Shown piece by piece: positions 1 to 5,661 of a stretch of 10,171 nt of DNA. Source of the stretch: an uncultured Lachnospiraceae bacterium (GTDB lineage Bacteria > Bacillota > Clostridia > Lachnospirales > Lachnospiraceae); NCBI GenBank assembly GCA_902797015.1, contig CADBRG010000164.1, positions 1 to 10,171 of the forward strand. Direction: 5' to 3'. A program made the translations under genes and the position numbers. Numbering within the stretch: position 1 is the stretch's first letter; each line of letters starts with the position of its first letter. The notes below the pieces were generated by a model, which was not told where the DNA came from, did not search any database, and worked only from the letters and a program-made list of their open reading frames with translations.

Positions 1-53
1 TCCGCCGCCTGCCGATACTTATTTAATGATCCTGTGATTACGGATTCTTCCGC

Positions 54-1526
54 TTAGTCGTTCATAGCGTTGTATTCATCAACAGTGATGAACTCGATCG
101 GAAGTTCTTTCGCGTAATCCGAGCCTTCCTCATAAACGTCTTCCCAGTTGTCAGCTGTTACGCAGATAACAGGAAGAGCGGTCATGATCGGCATGTTGTT
201 AGCATCGTAGCCGTCTTCGAAGATGTCATGGAAGAGGTCTACGCAGCGTTTGGAAATAGCTACGGAGTTGTTGTAACCGGTCGTCATGAGATGTCCGTCT
301 CTTACAAGGCCGATACCAACAGCGTCGCCGTCTGCTGCAGATGAGATCGTGATCTGATCTTCGAGTCCACGCTCTTTAACTACTTTGTAAGCGCCCTCGC
401 CCATATGGTCGTTCTCAGCGAAGATGTGGGTGATTTCCGGATGAGCTGTGATGATATCTTCAGCAGCTGTCATACCTTCCATCTCTGACCATGAACCGTA
501 ACCTACCGCAACGATGTCAATGCCGTATTCATCAGATTTAACGGAGCCGTTAGCTTCAAGCTCTTTGAAGAGGTTGTAGCCTTCAAGCATAGCTTCCTCA
601 CGATAGGGAAGAGCTGTACCCTGCTGGATCTGACGCTGATAAACGAATCCGCAAAGGAATCCGTTCGCACGGGCATTTGCTACCGGGTGTCCCATCATAC
701 CAATGATGTAAGCCATGGTAAGGTCTTCCGGATACTGCTCTGCAACATACATACCTGTGATATATCCACCCTCAAAGTTGGAGGATGTGATAGTGGTGAT
801 GACCGGTGCGTCCGCGCCGAAGGGAACACCAGAAGCGATGACCGGGATGCCGGCAGCAACTGCTCTCTTGGCATCCTGAAGCTGGCTCTGGGTATCCTGC
901 GGGTCAACGATGATTCCGTCTACGGCCATGGTGATAAGGGTGTCGATGTCAGCGCTCTGCTGAGTGGGATCGCCGTCAGAGTTAAGGAATGTATGTTTGT
1001 ATCCGTACTTATCACACTGCTCTTCGAAACCGATCTGGGTTCCTGCGAAGTAGGAGTTTGAAAGTGTCCATGTGGACCATCCGAGATGGAGATCTTTTTT
1101 GGTCTCGCCGGCAGCCGGAAGAGCTTTTTCGATGTCTGCTCTGCTTTCAAGATAAGGAGTCGGGATGCCGCCGAACGCGATATCTTCTACATAGTTGTAT
1201 ACTTCCAGTTTGGAACGTTCTTCACCGGAAAGGGTCTCGCCTGTTGCCGCTGCATCTACAGCCTCTTCTACTTCTGCTTCAGCCTGTTCAACTTCTGCTC
1301 CAGCTTCTACTACTGCTTCAGCTGTCTCATCCGCAGTTTCTTTGACTTCTTCCTTCTTTTCTTCAGCTGCCGGAGCTGATGTCGTTGATGCAGATGATGA
1401 TGCTGCTGATGACGCAGATGATGCTGCTGATGATGCTTGACTGCCGCTGTTGCCGCAGCCTGTGAATACAAGCGCCGCAACCAGAGTTGCAGCAAGCAGT
1501 CCACTGATTAATTTGCTTCTTTTCAT
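54..1526 (-). CDS. Sugar ABC transporter substrate-binding lipoprotein (operon 2, RbsB-like)
   Basis: This is a surface lipoprotein that should capture a small sugar or polyol and deliver it to the permease at 1675-2676. The ATG at 1526 follows AGGAGG (1534-1539) with 7 nt spacing and begins a signal peptide with a Lys/Arg start, a hydrophobic core and lipobox FTGC (Cys24). The upstream in-frame ATG at 1604 has no such support. The protein has 490 residues. Residues 25-50 are Ser/Ala-rich, about 52-98 are Glu/Ala-rich, and about 145-490 form a periplasmic-binding-protein fold (Peripla_BP_4 type). RbsB-like landmarks are LSNSYF (155-160), DGIIVDP (203-209), Arg286 in NARANGF, ENDHM (371-375), ADG (398-400) and Asn419. 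The Asp-Arg pair after IPV in ribose-binding protein is Gly233-Val234 here. It is the last gene of its operon in view, 148 bp after the permease. The family is sure; the ligand is unknown. Confidence 0.93.
   Translation of the reverse strand: MKRSKLISGLLAATLVAALVFTGCGNSGSQASSAASSASSAASSSASTTSAPAAEEKKEEVKETADETAEAVVEAGAEVEQAEAEVEEAVDAAATGETLSGEERSKLEVYNYVEDIAFGGIPTPYLESRADIEKALPAAGETKKDLHLGWSTWTLSNSYFAGTQIGFEEQCDKYGYKHTFLNSDGDPTQQSADIDTLITMAVDGIIVDPQDTQSQLQDAKRAVAAGIPVIASGVPFGADAPVITTITSSNFEGGYITGMYVAEQYPEDLTMAYIIGMMGHPVANARANGFLCGFVYQRQIQQGTALPYREEAMLEGYNLFKELEANGSVKSDEYGIDIVAVGYGSWSEMEGMTAAEDIITAHPEITHIFAENDHMGEGAYKVVKERGLEDQITISSAADGDAVGIGLVRDGHLMTTGYNNSVAISKRCVDLFHDIFEDGYDANNMPIMTALPVICVTADNWEDVYEEGSDYAKELPIEFITVDEYNAMND
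1390..1437 (-). repeat. Ser/Ala codon repeat in lipoprotein linker
   Basis: Two nearly identical units (about 1390-1412 and 1414-1437, each starting GCAGATGATG on the plus strand) encode the SSAASSASSAASSS stretch just after the lipobox. The DNA is built almost wholly from TCA, TCT and GCA/GCG codons, so it is prone to slippage in multiples of three. It reads as a flexible spacer between membrane anchor and binding domain. Confidence 0.7.
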
Positions 1527-1674
1527 TTTCTTTCCTCCTTTTAAAATGCTGCTTCTAAAAATGAAGTATTCATTTTTAAACCTGAACCAACAGTTGATTA
1601 TCATTTCTCCGTCAGATGTCAGGGCCCTTTGCCACGTGAACGCGGCATGCGCTCTGCCGCCATCCGGAAGATGA
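1527..1674 (-). promoter_or_regulatory. Permease-lipoprotein intercistronic region with two hairpins
   Basis: This 148-bp gap is long for an operon whose ATPase and permease genes overlap. It holds a GC-rich inverted repeat (GCGGCA at 1642-1647 with TGCCGC at 1655-1660, 7-nt loop) soon after the permease stop. It also holds an AT-rich 10-bp stem with a 3-nt loop (1556-1565 with 1569-1578), 17 nt before the ribosome binding site. I see no good promoter. The hairpins could stabilise a processed mRNA for the binding protein or attenuate transcription; this is inference from position. Confidence 0.45.
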
Positions 1675-2676
1675 TCACTCGTCTTTTTGCGTCATGCCGT
1701 TCATGACGACCGCGCCGATGATGATAAGACCTTTGATGATCTGCTGCGGATAGGACGCTACCGACAACAGGTTCATGATGTTGCCGATCAGGCCCATGAT
1801 CATAACACCGCAGATCGTCATCAGTACACCGCCCTTGCCGCCGGAAAGACTGGCGCCTCCGATAACGCACGCCGCGATGGCATCGAGTTCATATCCGTCA
1901 CCGTTCGTGGATGTCGCAACACCGGCACGCGCGCAGATCAGGAAACCGGCAATACCGGCCATTAAACCGGAAATCGCGTATGCGCTGAAGATGTATTTAT
2001 CTACATTAACACCTGCAAGGTGAACGGCCTGTTTATTGGAACCGGAAGCAACGATCATACGTCCGAACATGGTCTGATTCATGATGAACCAGAAAATGAT
2101 CACGACTGCGATAGCGAGCCATACAGCGTACGGAAGTCCGATAACGGGGTCTCCGCTCTGACCGAAAGCGATAAGAGCGTCCGCGCCTTCACATCCTTCA
2201 GCTTCAAGCGGAAGTTTGATCGGCGAACCACCGGTGATGATATAGGAAAGACCTTTTGCGATCATCATTACTGCCAGTGTGGCAATGAACGCCGCTAGCT
2301 TCATTTTAGCAACGAGGAAACCGTTCGCGCAGCCAAACGCAAAACCGATGGCAAGACACAGAAGGATCGCTACTACGATTCCGCCGCCTGAAGCGAATCC
2401 CCACCAGGCTGCCGCGGCCGCAAGGAATACGTGCGATACGGAAATCAGGAAACCGGCCGAAAGATCGATACCGCCGGTAAGGATCGTCATAAGAACACCG
2501 AGAGCTACCATGATATACGGCGCCTGCTGACGAAGCACGTTATAAATATTCTGTACACTTAAGAACACCGGAGAAATAATACTGGATACCACTACAAGAG
2601 CTGCCAGTATAATGACCGGACTGTATTTAACTAAAAACGCTTTGGCTGAACCGCCCCTTTTTGCAGCTTCACTCAT
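1675..2676 (-). CDS. Sugar ABC transporter permease (operon 2, RbsC family)
   Basis: This inner-membrane permease should form a homodimeric channel with the ATPase at 2673-4175. It has 333 residues, normal for RbsC/BPD_transp_2 proteins, and is mostly hydrophobic with about ten predicted membrane segments. Family motifs are GGIDLSAG (68-75), NGFLVAKMK (118-126), GSNKQAVHLAG (212-222) and VIGGASLSGGKGG (271-283); the last is the conserved loop near the ATPase contact. The ATG shares a 4-base ATGA overlap (2673-2676) with the ATPase stop, so translation is probably coupled. The N terminus (MSEAAKRGG) is a short cytoplasmic tail without a signal peptide. It is intact, with no sign of decay. The substrate cannot be told from the sequence. 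Confidence 0.95.
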   Translation of the reverse strand: MSEAAKRGGSAKAFLVKYSPVIILAALVVVSSIISPVFLSVQNIYNVLRQQAPYIMVALGVLMTILTGGIDLSAGFLISVSHVFLAAAAAWWGFASGGGIVVAILLCLAIGFAFGCANGFLVAKMKLAAFIATLAVMMIAKGLSYIITGGSPIKLPLEAEGCEGADALIAFGQSGDPVIGLPYAVWLAIAVVIIFWFIMNQTMFGRMIVASGSNKQAVHLAGVNVDKYIFSAYAISGLMAGIAGFLICARAGVATSTNGDGYELDAIAACVIGGASLSGGKGGVLMTICGVMIMGLIGNIMNLLSVASYPQQIIKGLIIIGAVVMNGMTQKDE

Positions 2677-4175
2677 ACCTTATTTACCCCCATTGATAAT
2701 TCGATCATGTTCTGTTCCGTGATTTCTTCTTTTTGAAGCTCACCGGCTATCTTGCCGTTCCGCATGACAGCGACCCTGTCGCACATGCCGATGACCTCGG
2801 GCATTTCAGAGGAAATCATTATGACAGCATTGCCTTCTGCTACGATATCGTTGATGATCTTGTAGATCTCGATCTTGGCGCCTACGTCAACGCCTCGCGT
2901 CGGCTCGTCAAGAATATAGACGTGACAGTCGGAAGCAATCAGCTTTGAGACCGCGACCTTCTGCTGGTTACCGCCTGAAAGGCTTGAGGTATTGTCCATC
3001 TTGTCGCCGATCTTGATCTTCAGAGCGTCGACCATCTTGTCACCGAATTTTCTTTCTTCAGCCTTTCTTATACGGCCGCCGGAACAGAATTTGGGAAGGC
3101 AGCTGATCGTCATGTTATAAAGGATCGGAAGGTTAAGAAGAACGCCGTGACGCTTACGGTCTTCGGGAAGAAGCGCATAACCGTTCCCAATGGAGTTCCT
3201 CGGTGAGAAATGCTTTATTTCCTGACCGTTTATGAAGACCTGTCCGGATTCCATCTTATCCGCGCCGAAGATAGCTCGAACGGTCTCGGTACGCCCCGCT
3301 CCGACCAGTCCGGCAAGTCCGAATACTTCGCCCTTATGTACCTTGAACGAAACACCCTGGACCATCTTCCCTGCTTTGATATCCTTTGCCTCGAATATGA
3401 CATCGCCGATATGGGATTCTCTTTCCGGGAAATAGGACTCGAGGTCACGTCCGATCATCATAGAAACAAGCTGTTTCTCCGTAACATCAGCGGTATTCAC
3501 TACGCCGGCATTCTGACCATCCTTCATGACCGTGATCCTGTCGCAGATCTCGAAGACCTCGTCAAGTCTGTGTGAAATATAAACAATGGACTTCCCTTCG
3601 TCACGAAGCTTTCTCAGGATACCGAACAGCTGTCTGATCTCCGCGTTCGCCAGAACTGCGGAAGGCTCATCCAGAATGAGGATCGAACAGTTGGTCGAAA
3701 GCGCTTTGCAGATCTCGACGATCTGCTGGTAGGCTACTGTGAGTTCCCTTACCTTTGATTTTGGATTGATCTGTCCGAATCCGAGACTGTCGAGAAGCTC
3801 TTTGGCATTCGCGTTCAGCTGTTTCCAGTTAATAACGTTCTTTGACCCTCTGACATGGTTCAGGAAAATATTCTCCGCAACTGTAAGGTCAGGTACCGAG
3901 GCAAACTCCTGATAAATAATGGAAACGCCATGATCGACACTGTCCTTGGGGTTCTTGATGTTAACTGGTTTCCCGTCGATAAAAATCTCGCCTGTATCAC
4001 GCGAGTAAGCCCCTGAAAGGATCTTCATAAGCGTCGACTTTCCGGCGCCGTTCTCTCCACAAAGAGCATGTACCTCTCCGGGCCTTAATGACAGGCTGAC
4101 ATTCTGCAGCGCGTGAACACCACCGAAGCTTTTTGAAATGTTCTTCATTTCAAGACGCATTACTTCATCTGCCAT
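2673..4175 (-). CDS. Sugar ABC transporter ATP-binding protein (operon 2, RbsA/MglA type, two fused NBDs)
   Basis: This cytoplasmic ATPase powers import through the RbsC-type permease. It has 500 residues, the usual length for RbsA/MglA/XylG proteins. The first domain has Walker A GENGAGKST (40-48), Q-loop Gln89, a degenerate signature LTVAYQQ (145-151), Walker B ILILDEP (165-171) and H-loop His202. The second domain has the family's altered P-loop GLVGAGRTE (289-297), signature LSGGNQQK (399-406), Walker B ILDEPTRGVD (421-430), and Ser456 where the H-loop His would be. This asymmetry is normal for the family. The ATG at 4175 has AGGAGG at 4181-4186. It is the first gene of operon 2, directly after a TTGACA promoter, and its stop overlaps the permease start. 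It is a diverged paralogue of the ATPase at 8308-9801. Confidence 0.96.
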   Translation of the reverse strand: MADEVMRLEMKNISKSFGGVHALQNVSLSLRPGEVHALCGENGAGKSTLMKILSGAYSRDTGEIFIDGKPVNIKNPKDSVDHGVSIIYQEFASVPDLTVAENIFLNHVRGSKNVINWKQLNANAKELLDSLGFGQINPKSKVRELTVAYQQIVEICKALSTNCSILILDEPSAVLANAEIRQLFGILRKLRDEGKSIVYISHRLDEVFEICDRITVMKDGQNAGVVNTADVTEKQLVSMMIGRDLESYFPERESHIGDVIFEAKDIKAGKMVQGVSFKVHKGEVFGLAGLVGAGRTETVRAIFGADKMESGQVFINGQEIKHFSPRNSIGNGYALLPEDRKRHGVLLNLPILYNMTISCLPKFCSGGRIRKAEERKFGDKMVDALKIKIGDKMDNTSSLSGGNQQKVAVSKLIASDCHVYILDEPTRGVDVGAKIEIYKIINDIVAEGNAVIMISSEMPEVIGMCDRVAVMRNGKIAGELQKEEITEQNMIELSMGVNKV

Positions 4176-4209
4176 AGCACCCTCCTGTTTAGATTTTATT
4201 TATATTCCT

Positions 4210-4238
4210 AGTTTATACATTTATGTGTGAAATGTCAA
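4210..4238 (-). promoter_or_regulatory. Sigma-A promoter for ABC operon 2
   Basis: On the minus strand a perfect -35 TTGACA (4233-4238) is followed after exactly 17 bp by TAAACT (4210-4215, 4 of 6 matches to TATAAT). Transcription would start near 4203, giving a short leader of about 28 nt before the ATPase ATG at 4175. The region is AT-rich and lies between a terminator-like hairpin and the first gene of the operon. Confidence 0.65.
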
Positions 4239-4285
4239 CGAACACATATGTGAATTTTGTATCACTATAGTGCAAAATACACATA
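4222..4285. promoter_or_regulatory. Cluster of CACATA half-sites and two 10-bp palindromes at the operon 2 promoter
   Basis: Two perfect 10-bp palindromes, CACATATGTG (4243-4252) and CACTATAGTG (4263-4272), have centres exactly 20 bp apart, about two helical turns. They sit just upstream of the -35 box at roughly -44 and -64. The half-site CACATA/TATGTG occurs four times (4222-4227, 4243-4248, 4247-4252, 4280-4285). TATGTGT (4222-4228) and ACACATA (4242-4248) also form a dyad centred on the -35 box. This looks like a multi-site operator; the regulator is not in the window. Confidence 0.55.
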
Positions 4286-4310
4286 TCGCTGCTCAATTCA
4301 GAACATGAGA

Positions 4311-4341
4311 AGGGCGGTACTGCTCCATCCGGTACCGCCCT
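4311..4341 (-). terminator. Probable terminator hairpin after the dehydrogenase gene
   Basis: A perfect 10-bp GC-rich stem (AGGGCGGTAC at 4311-4320 with GTACCGCCCT at 4332-4341, 11-nt loop) lies 50 bp beyond the stop of the GldA-like gene. On the minus strand it is followed by TTCTCATGTTCT, a broken U-tract, so it is an imperfect intrinsic terminator. Its place before an independent promoter supports the call. Confidence 0.6.
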
Positions 4342-4390
4342 GTACAATCGATCATCTCATAGATATCTGATCACCGTATTTACCGATAGT

Positions 4391-5497
4391 TTACAGAAGG
4401 CTTCCTCCCTCATGATACATTTTGCCGATCTTATCCGCAGCGATATAAGCGCTCCTTATCATCTCAAATGTAACATCGTAAGGATGATGTACGACAAATG
4501 CTTCTTTCAGCACATTATTGCTCATCATATCAAGCTCTTCATCCGTCAGATACTCAAGCCCCATATCCTCGAAAGTTATGGGAAGTCCTACATCCCTGTT
4601 GAAGCGGTATACCGCATCGAGCTGCTCATTTGAAGCACCCTGAAGTACGAGCATACAGCATACAGAGAATGCTACTCCTTCTCCATGAACTACTTTTTCC
4701 TCACGTCCCGGAAGGCCGAGAGTACCGAAATAGAACAGGTGATCGAGCGAGGAGCCGGTATTTTCAAAGCCCATTCCGCTCATAAGAATATTGACTTCGG
4801 TAATGATATTGTAAGCATCTGTCACAACGTGATTCTGGGCCGCCAGATAAGCCTGTCTGCCGTATTTGAAAAGAAGGTCATATGAAAGCTTCGCGACATG
4901 ATAACCTGTTACCGTACCAAGCCCGCCGAAGTGGTTGTCAAAGTTGTTATCTACACATACGCTTCCGCCTACGAAAGTGGAAAGGGCGTCACCCATCCCT
5001 GCCGCAAAGAAACGTGCAGGTCCTTTTACGAGAACCTTAGTGTCCGCCAGGACAACGTCGGGGCTGTGGGGGAAATTCTGAACGTCTTCTACTGTTCCGT
5101 CATCCCTGTAAATAAGAGAAGCGGCACTGGTATATGCGTCTGTCGCGGCGATAGTCGGAACAATGACTAAGGGAAGACCGCACTGATGCGCCACGACCTT
5201 TACGGTATCGGCGACCTTTCCGCCTCCGACGCCGATGATGGCCTGCGAACCGTTCTCTTCTACTATTCCCCTGATCTCATCGATGGCAGCGAAGGAGCAC
5301 TCTCCGTCGAACTGGTGGAATACGACTTCCTTGCCTTCCATAGAATTCGTAATAATATCTTTGAGATCGCGAAGACGATTCTTGCTGGCTACGCATAAAT
5401 ACCTATCTCCCATCCAGCCGATATGTTTCTGAAGCCTTTCGAGTTCACCGTAGCCCTGAATATAACGTCCGCAGCAGCCCAATATCTTTGTTTTCAT
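4391..5497 (-). CDS. Glycerol dehydrogenase-like (GldA family) NAD-dependent polyol dehydrogenase
   Basis: This cytoplasmic NAD(P)-dependent oxidoreductase of the metal-containing alcohol dehydrogenase superfamily probably oxidises a polyol to a ketone. From the ATG at 5497 it has 368 residues, matching GldA (about 367). GGAGGTGG (5505-5512) precedes that start; an in-frame ATG at 5635 would read through the terminator and promoter and is rejected. The nucleotide-binding motif is GVGGGKVADT (89-98), followed by PTIAATDAYTSA (114-125). Asp170 (GMGD), His253 (LDH) and His271 (HGE) have the same spacing as the zinc ligands of Bacillus glycerol dehydrogenase (83 and 18 residues apart). The segment after His253 reads LFYFGTLGL where classical GldA has AIHNGLT, so glycerol need not be the substrate. 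It has its own promoter and terminator between two sugar transporter operons. Confidence 0.88.
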   Translation of the reverse strand: MKTKILGCCGRYIQGYGELERLQKHIGWMGDRYLCVASKNRLRDLKDIITNSMEGKEVVFHQFDGECSFAAIDEIRGIVEENGSQAIIGVGGGKVADTVKVVAHQCGLPLVIVPTIAATDAYTSAASLIYRDDGTVEDVQNFPHSPDVVLADTKVLVKGPARFFAAGMGDALSTFVGGSVCVDNNFDNHFGGLGTVTGYHVAKLSYDLLFKYGRQAYLAAQNHVVTDAYNIITEVNILMSGMGFENTGSSLDHLFYFGTLGLPGREEKVVHGEGVAFSVCCMLVLQGASNEQLDAVYRFNRDVGLPITFEDMGLEYLTDEELDMMSNNVLKEAFVVHHPYDVTFEMIRSAYIAADKIGKMYHEGGSLL

Positions 5498-5551
5498 TCC
5501 ATTACCACCTCCGTTTTTATTATGATCCACACCAGGTTTTCTATGAGAAAA

Positions 5552-5580
5552 ATTATAGTTTATCGTATTTATTAAGTCAA
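5552..5580 (-). promoter_or_regulatory. Near-consensus sigma-A promoter for the dehydrogenase gene
   Basis: On the minus strand TTGACT (5575-5580) is followed after exactly 17 bp by a perfect TATAAT (5552-5557). Predicted start is near 5545, giving a leader of about 48 nt with GGAGGTGG before the ATG at 5497. It is the strongest promoter match in the window, and its -35 box begins 3 bp after the preceding hairpin. Confidence 0.78.
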
Positions 5581-5583
5581 CAA

Positions 5584-5610
5584 ACCGGTGCCCGAAAGCC
5601 GGGCACCGGT
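5584..5610 (-). terminator. Intrinsic terminator of ABC operon 1
   Basis: A perfect 11-bp GC-rich stem (ACCGGTGCCCG at 5584-5594 with CGGGCACCGGT at 5600-5610) has a 5-nt loop. It lies 51 bp after the binding-protein stop. On the minus strand TTTGTTGACTT follows, a partial U-tract that is shared with the -35 box of the next promoter. Confidence 0.72.
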
Positions 5611-5661
5611 CCTGTTTATGACCCTTGTGGATCATAAGGTTCTGAAATTAAAGCTTAAGAA

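Larger units (their letters stand above)
5520..5637. repeat. 12-bp inverted repeat bracketing terminator and dehydrogenase promoter
   Basis: TTATGATCCACA (5520-5531) and its exact reverse complement TGTGGATCATAA (5626-5637) lie with centres 106 bp apart, close to ten helical turns. The inner arm falls at about +14 to +25 of the predicted transcript and the outer arm at about -81 to -92. A pair of operators joined by DNA looping would look like this; alternatively they could pair in read-through RNA. No regulator is visible. Confidence 0.5.

Noticed and set aside
1..53. Terminator after the operon 2 binding-protein gene
   Set aside because: Only a 4-bp stem (CGGA/TCCG at 41-52) without a U-tract is present; the operon may continue beyond the window.
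989..1440. Plus-strand Leu-, Ser- or Asp/Ala-rich frames opposite the lipoprotein linker
   Set aside because: They are low-complexity shadows of the repeated Ser/Ala/Glu codons, without a ribosome binding site.
5498..5635. N-terminal extension of the GldA-like protein to an ATG at 5635
   Set aside because: The added 46 residues would be encoded across the terminator hairpin and promoter, show no similarity to the family, and the ATG at 5497 has a strong ribosome binding site and gives the normal length.
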